DNA from: Euryarchaeota archaeon RBG_13_57_23
Lineage (GTDB): Archaea; Thermoplasmatota; Thermoplasmata; UBA10834
Assembly: GCA_001800675.1 (NCBI GenBank)
Contig: MGVW01000053.1
Coordinates: forward strand, 25,986 to 46,465
DNA: 20,480 bases
Reading direction: 5' to 3'
How positions within the stretch are numbered: the first letter of the stretch is position 1; every line of letters begins with the position of its first letter. The notes beneath the pieces are model-generated. The model was not told the origin of the DNA. It worked only from the letters and a program-made list of their open reading frames with translations, and did no database searches. The translations under genes and the position numbers were made by a program. Positions 7,943 to 14,273 of the stretch are shown here, one piece after another.

Positions 7943-7966
7943 GGATGTCATGTCGAAATCGAAGAT

Positions 7967-8671
7967 ATGATAACGCTCATCGGCGTCGGTCACGTGTTCG
8001 CCATCTCGGAGAATGTGAGATCCGTCATCCATCAGCGCAGACCTCAGGTCGTGTGCCTCGAGCTCGACCCGGCTCGGTATCACGCGCTGGTGCACAAGGA
8101 ACGGTCCGGGGAGGTTCCGATTCAGTACAAGCTGCTCGCGATGTTCCAGGAACGACTCGCGGGGAAATTCGGCACAGAGGTCGGAGGTGAGATGCTCGCG
8201 GCGGCGAGTGCTGCCCAGGAGGTCGGGGCGAAGGTCGCTCTGATCGATATGGACGCGGCGATGGTTTTTGCTCGTCTCTGGAAGCGAATGTCCATGAAAG
8301 AGAGGGTGCACCTGCTGGGAGGGGCCCTCGTGGGGCTTTTCCTGTCGAAGAAGACCGTCGAGCGAGAGTTGGACAAATACGAGAACAATGCGGATGCATA
8401 CATCGAATCCATGGGGGACGGATTCCCGTCTATCAAGGAGGTTCTGATCGACGACAGGAACGGGTACATGGCGGACAGACTCGTGTCTCTTACCGCGGAA
8501 CATGCGAACATAGTGGCGGTGGTTGGCGACGGCCATGTACCAGGGATCCTTCAGAGGTTGACTGGGATCGAGGTAGAGACGGTGAGATTGAAGGATCTCA
8601 GAGCAGGTGTTCAGACAACATCTGACGGCGCGTCCGCTTCTACCACTTTCTACTACAGGCAGGGACCGTAG
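7967..8671 (+). CDS. TraB-family protein, short soluble form
   Basis: This is a TraB/PrgY-domain protein (TIKI/haem-handling-like erythromycin esterase superfamily), known from enterococcal pheromone shutdown and widespread with unknown function in archaea. The 234-residue product shows GVGHV (6-10) with the first conserved histidine, LELD (31-34), DDRNGYMADRL (162-172) and GDGHV (187-191), the hallmark motifs of the fold. Many archaeal relatives carry a C-terminal membrane region; this one ends soon after the domain. The frame is open upstream to 7820, but that stretch is antisense to the HAD gene. The ATG at 7967 gives the natural domain start and lies 29 bases from a TATA box. Substrate unknown. 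Confidence 0.85.
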   Translation: MITLIGVGHVFAISENVRSVIHQRRPQVVCLELDPARYHALVHKERSGEVPIQYKLLAMFQERLAGKFGTEVGGEMLAAASAAQEVGAKVALIDMDAAMVFARLWKRMSMKERVHLLGGALVGLFLSKKTVERELDKYENNADAYIESMGDGFPSIKEVLIDDRNGYMADRLVSLTAEHANIVAVVGDGHVPGILQRLTGIEVETVRLKDLRAGVQTTSDGASASTTFYYRQGP

Positions 8672-8728
8672 CTATCCACAACTCCATCTCGGCGCGCGCA
8701 CATCACTTTCGCCATTCCTCCGTGAAAA

Positions 8729-8737
8729 GCATATAGA
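8729..8737 (+). promoter_or_regulatory. TATA box for thyX
   Basis: GCATATAGA lies about 44 bases before the GTG at 8777, predicting transcription from about 8758-8760 and a short leader that contains GGTGG (8764-8768). Confidence 0.4.
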
Positions 8738-8776
8738 TGGGCAACGCCTTCCAGACAGAGCCTGGTGGATGAACTC

Positions 8777-9493
8777 GTGAAGGTAGTGCTTCTGAACTAC
8801 ACGAAAAACCCGGATCAGATATGCGCAGCGGCCGCTCAGTCATGCTACTCCGAGAAGGGCGCTTCCGAGCTGTTCGAGAAGACCACGGACGAGAAGGCAA
8901 AGAAGATAATCAAGAAGGTCGTCGGAATGGGCCATCTCTCGACCGTGGAACACGCCTACTTCACGTTCAGCATCGAAGGGGTCTCCAGATCCCTTACGCA
9001 TCAGCTTGTCAGGCACAGGGTCGCCTCATACAGCCAGCAGAGCCAGAGGTATGTCAGCATGGACAAGGGCGAGTATGTCATCCCGCCATCCATCAGCTCC
9101 GACCTCGACTCGAAGCGGCTCTACACGAAGATCATGGACGAGACCTGGAAGGCCTACAGGGAGCTCGCAAAGACGGTCCCGAAGGAGGACGCGAGATATG
9201 TGCTCCCGAACGCATGCCACACCAACATCACCGTCACCATGAATGCGAGGGAGCTGTGGCACTTCTTCCAGCTGAGATGCTGCAGACGGGCGCAGTGGGA
9301 GATTCGCATGATGGCCTGGAAGATGCTCCAGGAGGCCAAGAGGGCGGCTCCCATACTGTTCGAGAACGCGGGTCCGGGATGCTTCCGTGGGCCGTGTCCT
9401 GAGGGCGAGTACGCCTGCGGGAAGCCCTACAAGGAAGGCGAGATCCCCACTGATGACGAGCTCATAGTCGAGAGCATGAAGCCCCAGGAGTAG
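8777..9493 (+). CDS. thyX: flavin-dependent thymidylate synthase
   Basis: ThyX makes dTMP from dUMP using FAD, NADPH and methylene-tetrahydrofolate (or an archaeal pterin equivalent), without leaving dihydrofolate. The 238-residue product carries the signature RHRxxSxxxxSxR as RHRVASYSQQSQR (79-91), the upstream GHLSTVEHAYFTF, and the C-terminal RCCRRAQWEIRMMA region for dUMP and FAD. A GTG at 8765 is in frame, but the GTG at 8777 starts the usual MKVVLLNYT and has GGTGG 8 bases upstream. It stands alone between traB and rps17e. Identification is secure; the start could be either GTG. Confidence 0.95.
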   Translation: MKVVLLNYTKNPDQICAAAAQSCYSEKGASELFEKTTDEKAKKIIKKVVGMGHLSTVEHAYFTFSIEGVSRSLTHQLVRHRVASYSQQSQRYVSMDKGEYVIPPSISSDLDSKRLYTKIMDETWKAYRELAKTVPKEDARYVLPNACHTNITVTMNARELWHFFQLRCCRRAQWEIRMMAWKMLQEAKRAAPILFENAGPGCFRGPCPEGEYACGKPYKEGEIPTDDELIVESMKPQE

Positions 9494-9499
9494 CCTTTT

Positions 9500-9518
9500 G
9501 CCCGGCTATTTTTCGGGC
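9500..9518 (+). terminator. possible terminator after thyX
   Basis: GCCCG and CGGGC form a 5-bp stem whose 9-base loop ends in TTTTT, starting 7 bases after the thyX stop. The T-run alone could serve as an archaeal terminator. Weak. Confidence 0.3.
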
Positions 9519-9573
9519 GAGCCAGTATTGTCCACAGCAGTCTGACCACACGGGCCAGCCCCTCCGAAACACA

Positions 9574-9580
9574 TATATAA
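9574..9580 (+). promoter_or_regulatory. TATA box for rps17e
   Basis: TATATAA is the strongest TATA match in the window. It predicts a start near 9603 and a leader of about 12 bases holding GGGTGA (9605-9610) just ahead of the ATG at 9615. Confidence 0.6.
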
Positions 9581-9614
9581 GCCATACTCCTACCGAGGCC
9601 AATCGGGTGAGCCG

Positions 9615-9806
9615 ATGGGAAACATCAGACCGACCTACATAAAGCGGATAGCCATTGAGCTGGTCCAGAGATATCCGGAGCAGTTCACTAGTGACTACCA
9701 GCACAACAAGATGATGGTCGCGAAGCTCACCGATGTGCGCTATATCTCGATGAGGAACAAGATCGCAGGCTATGTGACGAGATACAGAACGCATTACGAA
9801 GCCTGA
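9615..9806 (+). CDS. rps17e: 30S ribosomal protein S17e
   Basis: S17e is a small-subunit ribosomal protein shared by archaea and eukaryotes and absent from bacteria. The 63-residue product has the typical archaeal length and sequence: GNIRPTYIKRIAIELVQRYP at the start, then FTSDYQHNKMMVAKLTDV, and ISMRNKIAGYVTRY at the end. It has its own strong TATA box and ribosome-binding site and is probably monocistronic. A 7-bp hairpin surrounds its stop codon. Confidence 0.95.
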   Translation: MGNIRPTYIKRIAIELVQRYPEQFTSDYQHNKMMVAKLTDVRYISMRNKIAGYVTRYRTHYEA

Positions 9807-9815
9807 AGGGCTTCG
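9797..9815 (+). terminator. hairpin enclosing the rps17e stop codon
   Basis: CGAAGCC and GGCTTCG form a perfect 7-bp stem with loop TGAAG; the TGA stop of rps17e is the first three loop bases. A short T-run (about 9828-9831) follows. It may stabilise or define the 3' end of the transcript. Confidence 0.35.
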
Positions 9816-9851
9816 CGAGGAACATCATTTTCATCGGAGTACTCTCCGAGG

Positions 9852-9858
9852 TTATATC
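9852..9858 (+). promoter_or_regulatory. TATA box for the ABC operon
   Basis: TTATATC lies about 34 bases before the ATG at 9889, predicting a start near 9881 and a very short leader. Confidence 0.4.
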
Positions 9859-9888
9859 CTACCATTTCGTTTCCGAGGTCCGTCGCAC

Positions 9889-10866
9889 ATGCAATCCGCA
9901 GTCGAGGTCAAGGGACTCACAAGGGTATTCGAACCCAAGAAGAAGAAAGAGGGCAAGTCAGTGACGGCCCTCAACAAGGTGGACCTCAGGATCGAAAGCG
10001 GGGAGCTGTTCGGGCTCCTTGGACCCAACGGGGCTGGCAAGACAACGCTGCTGAAGATACTAAGCACGCTGCTCCTGCCGACCGCGGGTAAGGCCTTCGT
10101 CGCAGGGTTCGACGTGGAGAAGGACTTCACAGAGGTGCGGAAGCGCATCAACATGGTCTCGGGCGGCGAGATATCAGGATATGGCCTTCTAACGGTCAAA
10201 GAGAACCTGTGGATGTTCACTCAGTTCTACGGCATGAAGAGCTCCGTGGCCAAGCAGCGGATAGACGAGTTGCTGACGCAGTTCGGGCTTGCGGACAAGA
10301 AGGACGAGAAGGTCAGGACGTTGTCCACCGGCCAAAGGCAGAAGATGAACGTGATCCGGGGTTTCGTGACCGACCCGGAGATCATCTTCCTGGACGAGCC
10401 CACCCTCGGGCTGGATGTAAACGCGAGCAGGGTGATCAGGGACTTCATCGTCGACTGGGTCCAAGCCAAGGAGAACAGGACGGTCCTGCTGACGACGCAC
10501 TACATGATGGAGGCGGACCAGCTCTGTGACCGGATCGCGATCATTGATGACGGCCGGATATTGGCCTGCGATACCCCGGAGAACCTCAAGAAGCTCGTCA
10601 AGATGAACAGGACCCTCAAGCTCGATGTGACCTCGCTGAAGGACACTTCGAAATTCGGCTCCATAGCGGGCGTGGAACAGTTCACGTTCCAGGACGACGC
10701 CGAGAAGAACCAGACGTACCTGAAGTTCATACTCACCCACGATTCAGCTGTCACGGATATCATCTCGGAGGTCCAGAGGAAGGGCGCCAGAATCCTCTCG
10801 CTTCAGAAGACCGAACCGACCCTCGAGGACGTCTTCATCAAGATGGTCGGAAAGGGATTCGAATGA
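9889..10866 (+). CDS. ABC transporter ATP-binding protein (ABC-2/DrrA type)
   Basis: This is the cytoplasmic ATPase of an exporter of the NatA/DrrA class, pairing with the two permeases downstream. Of 325 residues, about 1-235 form the nucleotide-binding domain: Walker A GPNGAGKTT (45-53), signature LSTGQ (145-149), Walker B IIFLDE (165-170) and the LLTTHYM H-loop. About 90 residues follow as the C-terminal domain typical of DrrA-like proteins. The usual Q-loop glutamine region reads SGGEISGYGLLT, a variant seen in some ABC-2 ATPases. A lysine-rich insert (EPKKKKEGK, 15-23) follows the first strand. Its last codons overlap the next gene by 4 bases. Substrate unknown. Confidence 0.93.
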   Translation: MQSAVEVKGLTRVFEPKKKKEGKSVTALNKVDLRIESGELFGLLGPNGAGKTTLLKILSTLLLPTAGKAFVAGFDVEKDFTEVRKRINMVSGGEISGYGLLTVKENLWMFTQFYGMKSSVAKQRIDELLTQFGLADKKDEKVRTLSTGQRQKMNVIRGFVTDPEIIFLDEPTLGLDVNASRVIRDFIVDWVQAKENRTVLLTTHYMMEADQLCDRIAIIDDGRILACDTPENLKKLVKMNRTLKLDVTSLKDTSKFGSIAGVEQFTFQDDAEKNQTYLKFILTHDSAVTDIISEVQRKGARILSLQKTEPTLEDVFIKMVGKGFE

Positions 10867-11687
10867 GCGACACTTGGCTCATAACGAACCTGCGAGCGAT
10901 CAGAGGACGTGCCTATCCTAGGGTGATCGGGTCGAAGAGAGAGCCGAGCTGGCTCTTCTTCGACATAACGCTCCCGCTGCTGACAGTCTCCGCGTACGCC
11001 TACATCTACAAGTACATGGACGCCCCGCCCGAATTCGTCGGGTTCGTAATCCTGGGGGGCGCGATGACCGCCTTCTGGCTCAACATATTGTGGGCAATGG
11101 CCTCGCAGCTCTACTGGGAGAAGGAGATCGGCAACCTGCAACTCTACCTGATCGCACCGATATCGCGCATGTCTATACTCGCTGGCATGGCAGTAGGCGG
11201 GCTGTTCATGACGGCCATCAGGGCGGCGGCGACCATGATCATAGGCATCTTGCTGTTCGGTATCGCGTTGTCATTCGCGCAGCCAGGGATGATCATACTG
11301 GTATTCATGGTCACGATGGTCTCCCTCTACGGCATGGGGATGATGTTCGCGTCGCTGTACCTGCTGCTCGGCCGAGAGGCCTACCACCTGTCCAACCTCC
11401 TGACTGAACCTGTCTACCTGGCCTCTGGGCTCTACTTCCCCGTGAGAGCCCTAGGGTTCTGGGCCGCGGCGGGCGCATCGATTATCCCAATGACGCTAGG
11501 TCTCGATGCCCTGAGGCAGTTGTTCTATCCAAGCTCCGGCTCTGAGTACGGCTTCTTGCCGGTGAACACCGAGCTCGCGATACTCGCGGTGCTGTGCGTC
11601 GTGTTCCTATGGCTCTCGAAGTACTCGCTCGCTTACATGGAGAAGCTCGGAAAGACCACCGGGAGGTTGACCCTGAGATGGCAGTGA
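10863..11687 (+). CDS. ABC-2 type transporter permease (first)
   Basis: This 274-residue integral membrane protein has about six hydrophobic segments: near 35-50, 58-80, 105-130, 138-165, 175-200 and 240-258. A cytoplasmic, basic N-terminus (LRAIRGRAYPRVIGSKREPS) resembles the amphipathic start of ABC-2 permeases. The ATG overlaps the ATPase stop (ATGA), so the two are translationally coupled. It shows only general resemblance to the second permease, so the membrane part is probably a heterodimer. Neither the cargo nor the direction can be read directly; export is inferred from the ABC-2 class. Confidence 0.88.
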   Translation: MSDTWLITNLRAIRGRAYPRVIGSKREPSWLFFDITLPLLTVSAYAYIYKYMDAPPEFVGFVILGGAMTAFWLNILWAMASQLYWEKEIGNLQLYLIAPISRMSILAGMAVGGLFMTAIRAAATMIIGILLFGIALSFAQPGMIILVFMVTMVSLYGMGMMFASLYLLLGREAYHLSNLLTEPVYLASGLYFPVRALGFWAAAGASIIPMTLGLDALRQLFYPSSGSEYGFLPVNTELAILAVLCVVFLWLSKYSLAYMEKLGKTTGRLTLRWQ

Positions 11688-12541
11688 GCCACGACCTCCG
11701 GACATTCAAGAACGCGGCCTGGCTAGGGTGGCAGATGGAGGCAAACTGGACAGACCCATTCGTGTTCGCAACTTACTCGATAGTGAAGCCGGTTGCGGGC
11801 AGCCTCATACTCGTCTTCATGTACCTCGTCATCACGGGAGGGGAGACCCAGACGCCTTTCTTCTCATACATGTTCATCGGCAACGCGTTCTACATGTTCG
11901 TTGCTGAAGTGCTGTTCGGAGTCACCTGGGTGATTCACGACGACAGGGAGCACTATATGACGCTCAAGCAGGTGTACATCGCTCCCATCAAGTTCTATAT
12001 CTACGTTTTTGGCCGGGCAGCGATCAAGATCGCCATAACGACCGTCGGGGTGCTAGTCACACTCGCGTTCGGGGTGATTTGGCTCGGGGTGGAGATCGAC
12101 CTCGGAGCAGTAGACTGGATGGTGTTCATACCTGCCCTGCTAGTCGGCCTTCTCACGATGCTGATCATGGGCCTTGCGCTCGGGGGCGTGACCTTCCTCA
12201 CGGCGAAACACGGCATGGGCATCAACGAGGGCATCGCGGGCGTTTTCTACGTTCTTTCAGGGGTCATCTTCCCGATCACCGTGCTGCCCGAGTGGGCGCA
12301 GTCCATCTCATATCTGCTCCCGGTGACCTACTGGATGGAGGCTCTCCGGCGGGGGCTGTCCCCTGACCTTATGACGAGCCTATCAGGCGCCACTGGCCTC
12401 TCGGACTTCAGCAACCTGGAGATACTGCTCACCCTCGCGCTCTCAGCTGTGGCGTTCCTGTTCATCTCCAGCGCGATATTCAGATACGCTGACAAGACTG
12501 CGCGTCGCAAGGGCAAGATAGACTGGACGACCTCATATTGA
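11678..12541 (+). CDS. ABC-2 type transporter permease (second)
   Basis: This 287-residue membrane protein completes the exporter. The frame is open upstream to 11594, but the ATG at 11678 is preferred. It is preceded at 7 bases by GGAGGTTGA (11662-11670) and overlaps the previous stop by only 10 bases. Hydrophobic segments lie near 40-60, 65-90, 115-140, 150-175, 180-215 and 255-275. The stretch GVIFPITVLPEWAQSISYLLPVTYW carries the conserved proline and aromatic features of ABC-2 permeases before the last helix. The C-terminus is basic (RYADKTARRKGK). The operon ends here; TTTTT at 12564-12568 may terminate it. Confidence 0.88.
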   Translation: MAVSHDLRTFKNAAWLGWQMEANWTDPFVFATYSIVKPVAGSLILVFMYLVITGGETQTPFFSYMFIGNAFYMFVAEVLFGVTWVIHDDREHYMTLKQVYIAPIKFYIYVFGRAAIKIAITTVGVLVTLAFGVIWLGVEIDLGAVDWMVFIPALLVGLLTMLIMGLALGGVTFLTAKHGMGINEGIAGVFYVLSGVIFPITVLPEWAQSISYLLPVTYWMEALRRGLSPDLMTSLSGATGLSDFSNLEILLTLALSAVAFLFISSAIFRYADKTARRKGKIDWTTSY

Positions 12542-12563
12542 ACCTCGACGCGCCATAAGAGGC

Positions 12564-12568
12564 TTTTT
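12564..12568 (+). terminator. T-tract after the ABC operon
   Basis: GGCTTTTTC occurs 23 bases after the last stop, with no clear stem. Simple T-tracts can terminate archaeal transcription. Low confidence. Confidence 0.25.
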
Positions 12569-12578
12569 CTACCGCAGT

Positions 12579-12586
12579 CATATTTG
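12579..12586 (+). promoter_or_regulatory. TATA box for the tRNA-Arg gene
   Basis: CATATTTG is centred 27 bases before the first base of the mature tRNA. Confidence 0.4.
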
Positions 12587-12608
12587 AGGTGCAGCGAAGT
12601 CAGGCGAT

Positions 12609-12682
12609 GCCCGAGTGGGGTAGCTTGGATATCCTAGAAGCCTGCGGAGTTTCAGACCTGGGTTCAAATCCCAGCTCGGGCG
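12609..12682 (+). tRNA. tRNA-Arg (anticodon GCG)
   Basis: I folded it by hand. Acceptor GCCCGAG pairs with CTCGGGC (12675-12681), with discriminator G at 12682. The D-arm starts GGGT and carries G18-G19 in its loop. Anticodon stem GAAGC/GTTTC encloses loop CTGCGGA, giving anticodon GCG at 12644-12646, which reads CGC and CGU as arginine. The variable loop is AGAC, and the T-stem CTGGG/CCCAG encloses TTCAAAT. It is 74 bases with no intron and no encoded CCA (GCCTG follows), as is common in archaea. The G30-U40 pair and a weak D-stem end are minor irregularities. Confidence 0.93.
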
Positions 12683-12705
12683 CCTGCATCTTCCTCTGAC
12701 TTCAC

Positions 12706-14136
12706 TCACGGCCGCCTGACGCTCTCCACGATCTCATCCATCGCCCGCAACTCGTCCTTCGAGGCGACCGGCCGGGTCTGCTCCCTGAGTATCCGCTCGG
12801 CCTCCTTCTTGGCCTTCTTCAGGAGCGCTCCTTTCTCGCTCCTTCCCTGGCGTCCGTAGAAGACGGCGTCGGGTTTGCTCGTGGCGATCGACTCCTTCTT
12901 GAACCTAGTCATCGTGTGGCGCTTGCCGAGGAAGTTGCCGTCGACTCCGGCTTCCTTGATCAAGTCGAACCCGATGGCTCCATTGTCTGCATCGAACTCT
13001 CTGATGAACTCGCGTGCATGGTCCCATACCCATGCGTCGACAATCATCTGCTCGAATGACGCCCCTGCAGCTTGGTCCAGGCCGCCGAAACCCGAGCCAA
13101 GGTCGGACTGCACCAGGGCCATGACCATCATGTAAGGGAGTCCGTCTCTGACCGTGCTCAACTCCAGCGAGAGATTCTCAAGCCCTATGCCGGCGCACAT
13201 GACCGGGAGTCCGTAGTGTCTGCCCATCTGACCGGCTCCCGCGCGCATGAGGTTCGCCTCCAACGCACCATAGTCTATGGAGCCCGTCTTGAGGTCCCCC
13301 GGGCACGAGTCGCTGCTGTAGATCCATGGGGCACCCTTCTGAGCGGTTTGGGTTATCACGAGGCTCGCGAGGTTCTCTGCGTTGACCTGGGTCAGGGTGC
13401 CAGCAATCGTCACAGGCGATGTAAGACCGGCGACGGCAGCGGACATAGCGACAACGGGGACCCCTGCCTTCGCGAACTCGACCTGCGCCTCCGCCAAGCC
13501 ATCCTCGAATGTCAGGGGAGAGATCGGGCAGCAGACAGATGACATCACACGCTTCTTCGCCAGACCTTCGACTCCGTCCGTGAACACAGATGCGACTCTG
13601 ATCGCTTCGATGGCCTCTTTCGCATCCATGGCGCCTCCCTGGATGTGTTTGGACGTGTAAGCGAAGCCAGTGCGTATCTCAATCAGGTTCTTGAGATTGG
13701 GTGGCTGGTCAAGAGCGCCCACCATGCCCCATAGGAAATCGATCTGAGGCAGCGATTCGATGAGAACCGTGAAGTCACGGAAGTCCTCCGTGGTAGTCGG
13801 CCTTGTCGTTCCTGTCAGGAGGTCCCTGATGTAGATCCCTTCTCCTCCGTTCGATACATACATGCGGTTCGGGGAGGGCAGCTTCATGTCCGGGACGCCG
13901 TTCCTTCCCGCCAGTGTGATAGATCTCGGTGCGTTCGAGAGAGCGCTCTTCACGACGTTCTCGGGTATCAGGATTCTCTTCCCATCCTCCGAGAACGAAG
14001 CTCCAGAGTCGATGAGCATCTTGGACACTGCATCGCTGTAAACCAGCACCCCCACCTCCGCAAGGACCTTGAGCGAGGTGCTGTGAATGCGTTCGATCTC
14101 GTCCTTAGACAGAAAATCGAGTTTTCCCTTGGCCAT
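12706..14136 (-). CDS. trimethylamine methyltransferase (MttB) superfamily protein, non-pyrrolysine
   Basis: MttB-family proteins move a methyl group from a quaternary or tertiary amine to a corrinoid protein. Non-pyrrolysine members (MtgB type) act on substrates such as glycine betaine. This 476-residue protein is full length with no in-frame stop, so no amber pyrrolysine codon is present. Seen: the family start FLSKDEIERIHSTSLKVLAEVGV (8-30), VSNGGEGIYIRDL (95-106), a central TIM-barrel-like core with PLTFEDGLAEAQVEFAKAGVPV, and GSGFGGLDQAAGASFEQM (347-364), which I align to the region holding pyrrolysine in classical MttB. GGGAGGAT lies about 9 bases before the ATG. No corrinoid protein or RamA-like activator gene is in the window. 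Confidence 0.88.
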   Translation of the reverse strand: MAKGKLDFLSKDEIERIHSTSLKVLAEVGVLVYSDAVSKMLIDSGASFSEDGKRILIPENVVKSALSNAPRSITLAGRNGVPDMKLPSPNRMYVSNGGEGIYIRDLLTGTTRPTTTEDFRDFTVLIESLPQIDFLWGMVGALDQPPNLKNLIEIRTGFAYTSKHIQGGAMDAKEAIEAIRVASVFTDGVEGLAKKRVMSSVCCPISPLTFEDGLAEAQVEFAKAGVPVVAMSAAVAGLTSPVTIAGTLTQVNAENLASLVITQTAQKGAPWIYSSDSCPGDLKTGSIDYGALEANLMRAGAGQMGRHYGLPVMCAGIGLENLSLELSTVRDGLPYMMVMALVQSDLGSGFGGLDQAAGASFEQMIVDAWVWDHAREFIREFDADNGAIGFDLIKEAGVDGNFLGKRHTMTRFKKESIATSKPDAVFYGRQGRSEKGALLKKAKKEAERILREQTRPVASKDELRAMDEIVESVRRP

Positions 14137-14191
14137 CCTGTCCGTATCCTCCCAGGAATTGTGTCGGAGAAGCAGTACTCACCAATGTACT

Positions 14192-14214
14192 TTTTGCGTG
14201 ATTTAACCGCAAAA
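14192..14214. promoter_or_regulatory. inverted-repeat candidate operator with central TATA-like core
   Basis: TTTTGCG (14192-14198) and CGCAAAA (14208-14214) are a perfect 7-bp inverted repeat separated by TGATTTAAC. The spacer contains ATTTAA, which is its own complement and can act as a TATA core on either strand. It lies between the divergent mttB-like and Fe-S genes, about 60 bases from each start. A dimeric regulator bound here would cover both promoters. Confidence 0.5.
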
Positions 14215-14273
14215 TACAACATCTGCAATCAGATTGCGGGCATGGACTCACCGACTTATCGGAGCTGTATCTG

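Noticed and set aside
7820..7966. 49-residue N-terminal extension of the TraB protein
   Set aside because: Mostly antisense to the HAD gene and low-complexity; the TATA box at 7934-7942 and the domain boundary both point to 7967.
11594..11677. Upstream extension of the second permease
   Set aside because: The ATG at 11678 has a strong ribosome site and the extension would lie within the first permease gene in another frame.
12609..12710. tRNA-Arg as an integration site
   Set aside because: No repeat of the tRNA 3' end, integrase or foreign-looking DNA is visible nearby; the neighbours look like ordinary chromosomal genes.
12706..14136. Possible pyrrolysine (amber) codon in the MttB-like gene
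   Set aside because: The frame is open for all 476 codons; there is no in-frame TAG, so classical trimethylamine MttB is excluded.
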